From Congeria kusceri (lineage: Eukaryota; Mollusca; Bivalvia; Myida; Dreissenidae): a stretch of 64,000 nt of DNA. A program made the position numbers and the translations under genes. The notes beneath the pieces were generated by a model. It was not told the origin of the DNA. It saw nothing but the letters and a program-made list of their open reading frames with translations, and made no database searches. Of this stretch, positions 32,470 to 44,843 are shown one piece after another (the first letter of the stretch is position 1; every line of letters starts with the position of its first letter). The DNA is taken from the NCBI GenBank assembly GCA_027627225.1, contig CM051024.1, positions 76,945,265 through 77,009,264 on the forward strand. The letters run 5' to 3'.

Positions 32470-32999
32470 TGTTCCATGAAGCCACTGGAAGTTCCACCAT
32501 ATACAGTGGTACACAAGTGCCTTGTTCCGCTACCAATGCTGGGTGTTTTTATTATGAGAGCTTGTCTTTTCACAGAGTTGGATCTAGCCACTGGGAGTTG
32601 CACCATATTCAGTGGTACACAAGCGCCATGTTCTGCTACCAATGCTGAGAGTTTTTATTATGAGAGCTTCTCTTTTCACAGAGTTGGATCTAGCCACTGG
32701 GAGTTGCACCATATACAGTGGTACACAAACGCCATGTTCTGCTACCAATTCTGAGTGTTTTTATTATGAGAGCTACTCTTTTCACAGAGTTGGATCTAGC
32801 CACTGGGAGTTGCACCATATACAGTGGTACACAAGTGCCTTGTTCCGCTACCAATACTGAGTGTTTTTATGACGAGAGCTTCTCTTTGCACAGAGTTGGA
32901 TCTAGCCACTGGGAGTTGCACCATATACAGTGGTACACAAGTGCCTTGTTTCGCTACAAATGCCGAGTGTTTTTAAAATGAGAGCTTCTCTTTTCACAG
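32470..32999 (+). repeat. Acceptor minisatellite, unit 3 (copies 1-5 of 6)
   Basis: Copies at 32470, 32576, 32682, 32788 and 32894. The order of copy variants is the same as in units 2 and 4-6, so the block was copied as a whole. Confidence 0.92.
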
Positions 33000-33146
33000 A
33001 GTTGGATCTAGCCACTGGGAGTTGCACCATATACAGTGGTACACAAGCACCATGTACTGCTACCAATGCTGAGTGTTCTGGTAACAATGGACAGTGTCAG
33101 TGCATAAATGGCCATTACAGATCTGCTGCCAATACATGTAGTCCAA
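33000..33146 (+). CDS. EGF-like module exon, unit 3
   Basis: Intact phase 1-1 exon with donor GTATGT at 33147. Module residues are identical to units 1 and 2. Confidence 0.75.
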
Positions 33147-36100
33147 GTATGTCTTCTCTTGTTTTACTTATGGCATAGGTACAATCGTATTAACATCAGT
33201 TTAAGTGACATCAATGGTGCTTTATGCTTCGGATAATTATATAAAATTTATTACCTTACCTGAGCATGAAGTACTCAAGGATGAGCTATTGTGGTCATTG
33301 GTCTTCCGTTGTTATAGTCGTCCGTTATCAAGATGTCAACATGTACTTAAAAATCTCCTCTGAAACAACTTGATGGAAAATAACCAAACTTGTTAAGAAT
33401 GTTTCTTGGGTGCGACCATAAATATTCTTATGGTATGTTAAAAAACATGGCTGGCAGGTGTGTAGCCTTTTTATATGCCCGTTTGAAAAACGCAAGCATG
33501 CTGGCGGGCGGCGGGACCTCTTTGTCCGGAGCATAACGATTTTCCAGCATGGATTGATTTTCAGATAACTTGGCAGAAGTGATAAAAATGATGAGACTGA
33601 GTGTCGCACGCAAGAACCAGGTCCCTAGGTCCAAGGTCAAGGTCACAATTCAAGATCAACTGTCAAATATAGGAAATCAATCAATAACTCTTTGTCCGGA
33701 GCATGACTTTGTCCGGCATGGATGGATTTCAAATAACTTAGCAGAAGGGATAAGCATGATGAGTTGGTGTGTCACGCGCAAGAACCAGGTCCCTAGGTCC
33801 AATGTTAAAGTCACAATTCAAGGTTAATGGTCAATTATAAGAAATCAAGTCTTACCCCTTTGTCCGTAGCAAATCTTTGTCCAGCATGGATGGATTTTCA
33901 AATAATTTGGCAGAAGTGATAAACATGGTGAGAAGGAGTTTCGTGCGCAAGAATCAGGTCCTTAGGTCCAACATCAAGGTTACAATTTAAGGTCAAAGGT
34001 CAAATATAAGAAATCAATCCTTACCACTTGGTTAGGAGCATATCTTTGTCAAGCATGGATGGATATTCAAATAACTTGGCAGAAGTGATAAGCATGTAGA
34101 GATAGTCCCTAGGTCCAGGTCATTGTCACAATTCAAGGTCAAAGGTCTAGTCACAATTCAAGGTTGGATTTTCTGTCTTTAATCATTGAAACTTTACCCG
34201 TTAAAATGCTCCTTTGACGGGCTTATCTTTGTGACACTGGTGGCACAATTGTTTCCTTATATGGCTAATTAAAAAACTTGATTGGTTTGATATTGAAATA
34301 ATTTCACATAAATGTGCCTTTGGTGGTCTTTTACCAAAAATAATTCTAAAACTTTTGAGCTTCGTGGTCAGTGGTTGTCTGTCGTTGTCGTCCGTCGCAA
34401 ATTACTTAAAAAATCTTCTCCTCTGTAACTGCATGGTGGAAATTCAACAAACATGGTAAGAATGTTCCTTGGGCGGTTATGGACCAAAATACTACACAAA
34501 ATTTGTATTTGTTAATAAACATGCCTGCCTATATTTAGGGAATGCACACTTACAACAATGGTTAAATGTACACCAACAACTTTTGAATACTTTGGGGGAT
34601 CAAAAATGTACATAATTGTTTACATAAGCGGTTAAAATAAAGTTATAAACATATCTTCGACATTCTAGAACTGAACATAATTATGACCATGTTTTCTCAT
34701 TGTATGTCAAGAACAGAATATTATATTCGTGCTCAGAATAATCCTCTGTTTTATTTAGCCTAGCGGCATGCTGTATAAATAACAATTGATTCTAGCAAGT
34801 TCAACACACTCACGATCATTCTAAAATTAGCGCGCGTTTATCTGCCGGTATATAGCTGTTATAATATACATACATCAATTCGCGTCCAGAGATTCATGAG
34901 AGCAAATATTTCAATAAATGAGGAATTTATGTTTATAAACTTACTGTGCATGTTAATTTGAAATTGAATCATCTGCGTTCTGTTAAGAATATAATAGAAT
35001 TGTACATTTCTATCAACTTCTCCAGTAGATGTTAATCAACCTATAAAAAGATCTATATCTTTCAAGAAATAAAATGTGGTGACATCGAAATGTTATTCGT
35101 GTTACTTTTACTTTATTTACGTAGCATTAATACATTATTTGCAATACCAGTTATACACAGAAACCCTTGATACATCATATTCCAAGCGAATATAATTTTA
35201 AATCGCCATAGTCTATTGAAATTTTATGTTGATGTTGTCAGAAATGGAAGTCGTCATTATTTCAAATGCACTGAATGTTCTCTGAAGATTGCTTTTCATT
35301 AGGATACTAGTACACAGTATAAATGGTTAACTGAATTCGAAATGTGTATGTATTGTGCATAGATAACTTCAAAGCTGAAGGTAGGGTATATTACTTAAGA
35401 ATATCTATACGCGTCTGATACAAAATAATTTTCATTCATTCCTGCAATTATTTTCGTACTTTGTAAATTTGTTAAATTTGGCTATAAAAAGTGCATAACA
35501 ACAAATTTGGTTATATATGTCACGAACGATGTGCAGTTAGCATTTCCTCTTAAACAAAAAAGAAACAGAAATATATTACGCCGTATCGATAACGGTATTG
35601 TTGTTCAGATAGGTCAGTATTGATCTATGACATAGTGTTACTATTCACACCCTCCACTTGGACGGCGCGTAATTCAGCTACTAATTAAAGCGACAGCTGT
35701 AAAAGGACATTGTCATGGGAGGCATGTGCAATGAAAGCTGAAGACGTCCAATTGTTACACTTTGATGTTGAGCGGGTGGGGTTATTGTTTGTCGCACTAC
35801 AAGAGTGTGAATGAAAGAGTATAATGTTGGCACAAAAATCCAGACCAAACTGGATTTATTTATGAACGTCGTGTAATATTAAAATATTGAAGTACATGGG
35901 AAAAAATCTGGATCCATGGCTGATTCGCGATATATATTGGATATCACGAAATAACGGATCGCGATATAACGAATCTGCAGTGTACTACAGATATTCAATT
36001 GAAACTTCAAGCATGTCTTTGGGGTCATAATGTAAGGTCACTGATCAAGGCCCATAACTGTGGCCAGCATTTTAGCAGAATTATGCCCCTTTTTTTGTAC

Positions 36101-36366
36101 TGACAAAGGCCCATAACTATGACAAAGCGGTTTTATTAATCGAGTGCGCTGTCCTGAGACAGCTCTTGTTTAAGTGGAAGTCTGCATTAATTTGGATAAT
36201 CCCTTATAGGTGCTGTATTGTCAGCATAAAATGTGAAGATAATGTTAAACAAAAATTCTTTGTATATTTTTATTGGATGTCGGCCTGAAAATATAAAGAA
36301 AGTGCTTAATTAAGCAGCATTTAGAAAGGATGCTGAAGATTGTAATGTGTTCTTCTCTTTTCACAG

Positions 36367-36896
36367 TGTTCCATGAAGCCACTGGAAGTTCCACCATATA
36401 CAGTGGTACACAAGTGCCTTGTTCCGCTACCAATGCTGGGTGTTTTTATTATGAGAGCTTGTCTTTTCACAGAGTTGGATCTAGCCACTGGGAGTTGCAC
36501 CATATTCAGTGGTACACAAGCGCCATGTTCTGCTACCAATGCTGAGAGTTTTTATTATGAGAGCTTCTCTTTTCACAGAGTTGGATCTAGCCACTGGGAG
36601 TTGCACCATATACAGTGGTACACAAACGCCATGTTCTGCTACCAATTCTGAGTGTTTTTATTATGAGAGCTACTCTTTTCACAGAGTTGGATCTAGCCAC
36701 TGGGAGTTGCACCATATACAGTGGTACACAAGTGCCTTGTTCCGCTACCAATACTGAGTGTTTTTATGACGAGAGCTTCTCTTTGCACAGAGTTGGATCT
36801 AGCCACTGGGAGTTGCACCATATACAGTGGTACACAAGTGCCTTGTTTCGCTACAAATGCCGAGTGTTTTTAAAATGAGAGCTTCTCTTTTCACAG
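36367..36896 (+). repeat. Acceptor minisatellite, unit 4 (copies 1-5 of 6)
   Basis: Copies at 36367, 36473, 36579, 36685 and 36791, same variant order as unit 3. Confidence 0.92.
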
Positions 36897-37043
36897 AGTT
36901 GGATCTAGCCACTGGGAGTTGCACCATATACAGTGGTACACAAGCACCATGTACTGCTACCAATGCTGAGTGTTCTGGTAACAATGGACAGTGTCAGTGC
37001 ATAAATGGCCATTACAGATCTGCTGCCAATACATGTAGTCCAA
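36897..37043 (+). CDS. EGF-like module exon, unit 4
   Basis: Intact phase 1-1 exon, donor GTATGT at 37044. Module residues as in unit 1. Confidence 0.75.
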
Positions 37044-40000
37044 GTATGTCTTCTCTTGTTTTACTTATGGCATAGGTACAATCGTATTAACATCAGTTTA
37101 AGTGACATCAATGGTGCTTTATGCTTCGGATAATTATATAAAATTTATTACCTTACCTGAGCATGAAGTACTCAAGGATGAGCTATTGTGGTCATTGGTC
37201 TTCCGTTGTTATAGTCGTCCGTTATCAAGATGTCAACATGTACTTAAAAATCTCCTCTGAAACAACTTGATGGAAAATAACCAAACTTGTTAAGAATGTT
37301 TCTTGGGTGCGACCATAAATATTCTTATGGTATGTTAAAAAACATGGCTGGCAGGTGTGTAGCCTTTTTATACGCCCGTTTGAAAAACGCAAGCATGCTG
37401 GCGGGCGGCGGGACCTCTTTGTCCGGAGCATAACGATTTTCCAGCATGGATTGATTTTCAGATAACTTGGCAGAAGTGATAAAAATGATGAGACTGAGTG
37501 TCGCACGCAAGAACCAGGTCCCTAGGTCCAAGGTCAAGGTCACAATTCAAGATCAACTGTCAAATATAGGAAATCAATCGATAACTCTTTGTCCGGAGCA
37601 TAACTTTGTCCGGCATGGATGGATTTCAAATAACTTAGCAGAAGGGATAAGCATGATGAGTTGGTGTGTCACGCGCAAGAACCAGGTCCCTAGGTCCAAT
37701 GTTAAAGTCACAATTCAAGGTTAATGGTCAATTATAAGAAATCAAGTCTTACCCCTTTGTCCGTAGCAAATCTTTGTCCAGCATGGATGGATTTTCAAAT
37801 AATTTGGCAGAAGTGATAAACATGGTGAGAAGGAGTTTCGTGCGCAAGAATCAGGTCCTTAGGTCCAACATCAAGGTTACAATTTAAGGTCAAAGGTCAA
37901 ATATAAGAAATCAATCCTTACCACTTGGTTAGGAGCATATCTTTGTCAAGCATGGATGGATATTCAAATAACTTGGCAGAAGTGATAAGCATGTAGAGAT
38001 AGTCCCTAGGTCCAGGTCATTGTCACAATTCAAGGTCAAAGGTCTAGTCACAATTCAAGGTTGGATTTTCTGTCTTTAATCATTGAAACTTTACCCGTTA
38101 AAATGCTCCTTTGACGGGCTTATCTTTGTGACACTGGTGGCACAATTGTTTCCTTATATGGCTAATTAAAAAACTTGATTGGTTTGATATTGAAATAATT
38201 TCACATAAATGTGCCTTTGGTGGTCTTTTACCAAAAATAATTCTAAAACTTTTGAGCTTCGTGGTCAGTGGTTGTCTGTCGTTGTCGTCCGTCGCAAATT
38301 ACTTAAAAAATCTTCTCCTCTGTAACTGCATGGTGGAAATTCAACAAACATGGTAAGAATGTTCCTTGGGCGGTTATGGACCAAAATACTACACAAAATT
38401 TGTATTTGTTAATAAACATGCCTGCCTATATTTAGGGAATGCACACTTACAACAATGGTTAAATGTACACCAACAACTTTTGAATACTTTGGGGGATCAA
38501 AAATGTACATAATTGTTTACATAAGCGGTTAAAATAAAGTTATAAACATATCTTCGACATTCTAGAACTGAACATAATTATGACCATGTTTTCTCATTGT
38601 ATGTCAAGAACAGAATATTATATTCGTGCTCAGAATAATCCTCTGTTTTATTTAGCCTAGCGGCATGCTCTATAAATAACAATTGATTCTAGCAAGTTCA
38701 ACACACTCACGATCATTCTAAAATTAGCGCGCGTTTATCTGCCGGTATATAGCTGTTATAATATACATACATCAATTCGCGTCCAGAGATTCATGAGAGC
38801 AAATATTTCAATAAATGAGGAATTTATGTTTATAAACTTACTGTGCATGTTAATTTGAAATTGAATCATCTGCGTTCTGTTAAGAATATAATAGAATTGT
38901 ACATTTCTATCAACTTCTCCAGTAGATGTTAATCAACCTATAAAAAGATCTATATCTTTCAAGAAATAAAATGTGGTGACATCGAAATGTTATTCGTGTT
39001 ACTTTTACTTTATTTACGTAGCATTAATACATTATTTGCAATACCAGTTATACACAGAAACCCTTGATACATCATATTCCAAGCGAATATAATTTTAAAT
39101 CGCCATAGTCTATTGAAATTTTATGTTGATGTTGTCAGAAATGGAAGTCGTCATTATTTCAAATGCACTGAATGTTCTCTGAAGATTGCTTTTCATTAGG
39201 ATACTAGTACACAGTATAAATGGTTAACTGAATTCGAAATGTTTTTTATGTATTGTGCATAGATAACTTCAAAGCTGAAGGTAGGGTATATTACTTAAGA
39301 ATATCTATACGCGTCTGATACAAAATAATTTTCATTCATTCCTGCAATTATTTTCGTACTTTGTAAATTTGTTAAATTTGGCTATAAAAAGTGCATAACA
39401 ACAAATTTGGTTATATATGTCACGAACGATGTGCAGTTAGCATTTCCTCTTAAACAAAAAAGAAACAGAAATATATTACGCCGTATCGATAACGGTATTG
39501 TTGTTCAGATAGGTCAGTATTGATCTATGACATAGTGTTACTATTCACACCCTCCACTTGGACGGCGCGTAATTCAGCTACTAATTAAAGCGACAGCTGT
39601 AAAAGGACATTGTCATGGGAGGCATGTGCAATGAAAGCTGAAGACGTCCAATTGTTACACTTTGATGTTGAGCGGGTGGGGTTATTGTTTGTCGCACTAC
39701 AAGAGTGTGAATGAAAGAGTATAATGTTGGCACAAAAATCCAGACCAAACTGGATTTATTTATGAACGTCGTGTAATATTAAAATATTGAAGTACATGGG
39801 AAAAAATCTGGATCCATGGCCGATTCGCGATATATATTGGATATCACGAAATAACGGATCGCGATATAACGAATCTGCAGTGTACTACAGATATTCAATT
39901 GAAACTTCAAGCATGTCTTTGGGGTCATAATGTAAGGTCACTGATCAAGGCCCATAACTGTGGCCAGCATTTTAGCAGAATTATGCCCCTTTTTTTGTAC

Positions 40001-40266
40001 TGACAAAGGCCCATAACTATGACAAAGCGGTTTTATTAATCGAGTGCGCTGTCCTGAGACAGCTCTTGTTTAAGTGGAAGTCTGCATTAATTTGGATAAT
40101 CCCTTATAGGTGCTGTATTGTCAGCATAAAATGTGAAGATAATGTTAAACAAAAATTCTTTGTATATTTTTATTGGATGTCGGCCTGAAAATATAAAGAA
40201 AGTGCTTAATTAAGCAGCCTTTAGAAAGGATGCTGAAGATTGTAATGTGTTCTTCTCTTTTCACAG

Positions 40267-40796
40267 TGTTCCATGAAGCCACTGGAAGTTCCACCATATA
40301 CAGTGGTACACAAGTGCCTTGTTCCGCTACCAATGCTGGGTGTTTTTATTATGAGAGCTTGTCTTTTCACAGAGTTGGATCTAGCCACTGGGAGTTGCAC
40401 CATATTCAGTGGTACACAAGCGCCATGTTCTGCTACCAATGCTGAGAGTTTTTATTATGAGAGCTTCTCTTTTCACAGAGTTGGATCTAGCCACTGGGAG
40501 TTGCACCATATACAGTGGTACACAAACGCCATGTTCTGCTACCAATTCTGAGTGTTTTTATTATGAGAGCTACTCTTTTCACAGAGTTGGATCTAGCCAC
40601 TGGGAGTTGCACCATATACAGTGGTACACAAGTGCCTTGTTCCGCTACCAATACTGAGTGTTTTTATGACGAGAGCTTCTCTTTGCACAGAGTTGGATCT
40701 AGCCACTGGGAGTTGCACCATATACAGTGGTACACAAGTGCCTTGTTTCGCTACAAATGCCGAGTGTTTTTAAAATGAGAGCTTCTCTTTTCACAG
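40267..40796 (+). repeat. Acceptor minisatellite, unit 5 (copies 1-5 of 6)
   Basis: Copies at 40267, 40373, 40479, 40585 and 40691. Confidence 0.92.
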
Positions 40797-40943
40797 TGTT
40801 GGATCTAGCCACTGGGAGTTGCACCATATACAGTGGTACACAAGCACCATGTACTGCTACCAATGCTGAGTGTTCTGGTAACAATGGACAGTGTCAGTGC
40901 ATAAATGGCCATTACAGATCTGCTGCCAATACATGTAGTCCAA
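40797..40943 (+). CDS. EGF-like module exon, unit 5, altered first bases
   Basis: The exon begins TGTTGGATC rather than AGTTGGATC directly after CACAG, so the codon formed at the junction would change from Lys to Met. The same TG follows the acceptor in the first minisatellite copy of every unit, which suggests a small conversion, or an independent A-to-T change. The rest of the module and the donor are intact. Confidence 0.72.
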
Positions 40944-43900
40944 GTATGTCTTCTCTTGTTTTACTTATGGCATAGGTACAATCGTATTAACATCAGTTTA
41001 AGTGACATCAATGGTGCTTTATGCTTCGGATAATTATATAAAATTTATTACCTTACCTGAGCATGAAGTACTCAAGGATGAGCTATTGTGGTCATTGGTC
41101 TTCCGTTGTTATAGTCGTCCGTTATCAAGATGTCAACATGTACTTAAAAATCTCCTCTGAAACAACTTGATGGAAAATAACCAAACTTGTTAAGAATGTT
41201 TCTTGGGTGCGACCATAAATATTCTTATGGTATGTTAAAAAACATGGCTGGCAGGTGTGTAGCCTTTTTATACGCCCGTTTGAAAAACGCAAGCATGCTG
41301 GCGGGCGGCGGGACCTCTTTGTCCGGAGCATAACGATTTTCCAGCATGGATTGATTTTCAGATAACTTGGCAGAAGTGATAAAAATGATGAGACTGAGTG
41401 TCGCACGCAAGAACCAGGTCCCTAGGTCCAAGGTCAAGGTCACAATTCAAGATCAACTGTCAAATATAGGAAATCAATCAATAACTCTTTGTCCGGAGCA
41501 TAACTTTGTCCGGCATGGATGGATTTCAAATAACTTAGCAGAAGGGATAAGCATGATGAGTTGGTGTGTCACGCGCAAGAACCAGGTCCCTAGGTCCAAT
41601 GTTAAAGTCACAATTCAAGGTTAATGGTCAATTATAAGAAATCAAGTCTTACCCCTTTGTCCGTAGCAAATCTTTGTCCAGCATGGATGGATTTTCAAAT
41701 AATTTGGCAGAAGTGATAAACATGGTGAGAAGGAGTTTCGTGCGCAAGAATCAGGTCCTTAGGTCCAACATCAAGGTTACAATTTAAGGTCAAAGGTCAA
41801 ATATAAGAAATCAATCCTTACCACTTGGTTAGGAGCATATCTTTGTCAAGCATGGATGGATATTCAAATAACTTGGCAGAAGTGATAAGCATGTAGAGAT
41901 AGTCCCTAGGTCCAGGTCATTGTCACAATTCAAGGTCAAAGGTCTAGTCACAATTCAAGGTTGGATTTTCTGTCTTTAATCATTGAAACTTTACCCGTTA
42001 AAATGCTCCTTTGACGGGCTTATCTTTGTGACACTGGTGGCACAATTGTTTCCTTATATGGCTAATTAAAAAACTTGATTGGTTTGATATTGAAATAATT
42101 TCACATAAATGTGCCTTTGGTGGTCTTTTACCAAAAATAATTCTAAAACTTTTGAGCTTCGTGGTCAGTGGTTGTCTGTCGTTGTCGTCCGTCGCAAATT
42201 ACTTAAAAAATCTTCTCCTCTGTAACTGCATGGTGGAAATTCAACAAACATGGTAAGAATGTTCCTTGGGCGGTTATGGACCAAAATACTACACAAAATT
42301 TGTATTTGTTAATAAACATGCCTGCCTATATTTAGGGAATGCACACTTACAACAATGGTTAAATGTACACCAACAACTTTTGAATACTTTGGGGGATCAA
42401 AAATGTACATAATTGTTTACATAAGCGGTTAAAATAAAGTTATAAACATATCTTCGACATTCTAGAACTGAACATAATTATGACCATGTTTTCTCATTGT
42501 ATGTCAAGAACAGAATATTATATTCGTGCTCAGAATAATCCTCTGTTTTATTTAGCCTAGCGGCATGCTCTATAAATAACAATTGATTCTAGCAAGTTCA
42601 ACACACTCACGATCATTCTAAAATTAGCGCGCGTTTATCTGCCGGTATATAGCTGTTATAATATACATACATCAATTCGCGTCCAGAGATTCATGAGAGC
42701 AAATATTTCAATAAATGAGGAATTTATGTTTATAAACTTACTGTGCATGTTAATTTGAAATTGAATCATCTGCGTTCTGTTAAGAATATAATAGAATTGT
42801 ACATTTCTATCAACTTCTCCAGTAGATGTTAATCAACCTATAAAAAGATCTATATCTTTCAAGAAATAAAATGTGGTGACATCGAAATGTTATTCGTGTT
42901 ACTTTTACTTTATTTACGTAGCATTAATACATTATTTGCAATACCAGTTATACACAGAAACCCTTGATACATCATATTCCAAGCGAATATAATTTTAAAT
43001 CGCCATAGTCTATTGAAATTTTATGTTGATGTTGTCAGAAATGGAAGTCGTCATTATTTCAAATGCACTGAATGTTCTCTGAAGATTGCTTTTCATTAGG
43101 ATACTAGTACACAGTATAAATGGTTAACTGAATTCGAAATGTTTTTTATGTATTGTGCATAGATAACTTCAAAGCTGAAGGTAGGGTATATTACTTAAGA
43201 ATATCTATACGCGTCTGATACAAAATAATTTTCATTCATTCCTGCAATTATTTTCGTACTTTGTAAATTTGTTAAATTTGGCTATAAAAAGTGCATAACA
43301 ACAAATTTGGTTATATATGTCACGAACGATGTGCAGTTAGCATTTCCTCTTAAACAAAAAAGAAACAGAAATATATTACGCCGTATCGATAACGGTATTG
43401 TTGTTCAGATAGGTCAGTATTGATCTATGACATAGTGTTACTATTCACACCCTCCACTTGGACGGCGCGTAATTCAGCTACTAATTAAAGCGACAGCTGT
43501 AAAAGGACATTGTCATGGGAGGCATGTGCAATGAAAGCTGAAGACGTCCAATTGTTACACTTTGATGTTGAGCGGGTGGGGTTATTGTTTGTCGCACTAC
43601 AAGAGTGTGAATGAAAGAGTATAATGTTGGCACAAAAATCCAGACCAAACTGGATTTATTTATGAACGTCGTGTAATATTAAAATATTGAAGTACATGGG
43701 AAAAAATCTGGATCCATGGCCGATTCGCGATATATATTGGATATCACGAAATAACGGATCGCGATATAACGAATCTGCAGTGTACTACAGATATTCAATT
43801 GAAACTTCAAGCATGTCTTTGGGGTCATAATGTAAGGTCACTGATCAAGGCCCATAACTGTGGCCAGCATTTTAGCAGAATTATGCCCCTTTTTTTGTAC

Positions 43901-44166
43901 TGACAAAGGCCCATAACTATGACAAAGCGGTTTTATTAATCGAGTGCGCTGTCCTGAGACAGCTCTTGTTTAAGTGGAAGTCTGCATTAATTTGGATAAT
44001 CCCTTATAGGTGCTGTATTGTCAGCATAAAATGTGAAGATAATGTTAAACAAAAATTCTTTGTATATTTTTATTGGATGTCGGCCTGAAAATATAAAGAA
44101 AATGCTTAACTAAGCAGCCTTTAGAAAGGATGCTGAAGATTGTAATGTGTTCTTCTCTTTTCACAG

Positions 44167-44696
44167 TGTTCCATGAAGCCACTGGAAGTTCCACCATATA
44201 CAGTGGTACACAAGTGCCTTGTTCCGCTACCAATGCTGGGTGTTTTTATTATGAGAGCTTGTCTTTTCACAGAGTTGGATCTAGCCACTGGGAGTTGCAC
44301 CATATTCAGTGGTACACAAGCGCCATGTTCTGCTACCAATGCTGAGAGTTTTTATTATGAGAGCTTCTCTTTTCACAGAGTTGGATCTAGCCACTGGGAG
44401 TTGCACCATATACAGTGGTACACAAACGCCATGTTCTGCTACCAATTCTGAGTGTTTTTATTATGAGAGCTACTCTTTTCACAGAGTTGGATCTAGCCAC
44501 TGGGAGTTGCACCATATACAGTGGTACACAAGTGCCTTGTTCCGCTACCAATACTGAGTGTTTTTATGACGAGAGCTTCTCTTTGCACAGAGTTGGATCT
44601 AGCCACTGGGAGTTGCACCATATACAGTGGTACACAAGTGCCTTGTTTCGCTACAAATGCCGAGTGTTTTTAAAATGAGAGCTTCTCTTTTCACAG
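44167..44696 (+). repeat. Acceptor minisatellite, unit 6 (copies 1-5 of 6)
   Basis: Copies at 44167, 44273, 44379, 44485 and 44591. Confidence 0.92.
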
Positions 44697-44843
44697 AGTT
44701 GGATCTAGCCACTGGGAGTTGCACCATATACAGTGGTACACAAGCACCATGTACTGCTACCAATGCTGAGTGTTCTGGTAACAATGGACAGTGTCAGTGC
44801 ATAAATGGCCATTACAGATCTGCTGCCAATACATGTAGTCCAA
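44697..44843 (+). CDS. EGF-like module exon, unit 6
   Basis: Intact phase 1-1 exon with donor GTATGT at 44844. Module residues as in unit 1. Confidence 0.75.

Larger units (their letters stand above)
31586..35482 (+). repeat. Array unit 3
   Basis: A mosaic unit. Its first half has the unit 1/2 variants (ATGTTACGCCGTATCGCTAAC near 31677), while from about 33650 on it has those of units 4-6 (CAAGATCAACTG; GTGCTCAGAATAATCC lacking TTA near 34730; CAAGAAATAAAATG). Confidence 0.9.
35483..39382 (+). repeat. Array unit 4
   Basis: A 3900-bp unit of the 4/5/6 group (TATTACGCCGTATCGATAAC at about 35573). It shares with unit 5 only the small insertion giving ATGTTTTTTATGTATTG at about 39239, marking 4 and 5 as the youngest pair. 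Confidence 0.9.
39383..43282 (+). repeat. Array unit 5
   Basis: A 3900-bp unit almost indistinguishable from unit 4, including the T-run insertion at about 43139. Confidence 0.9.
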
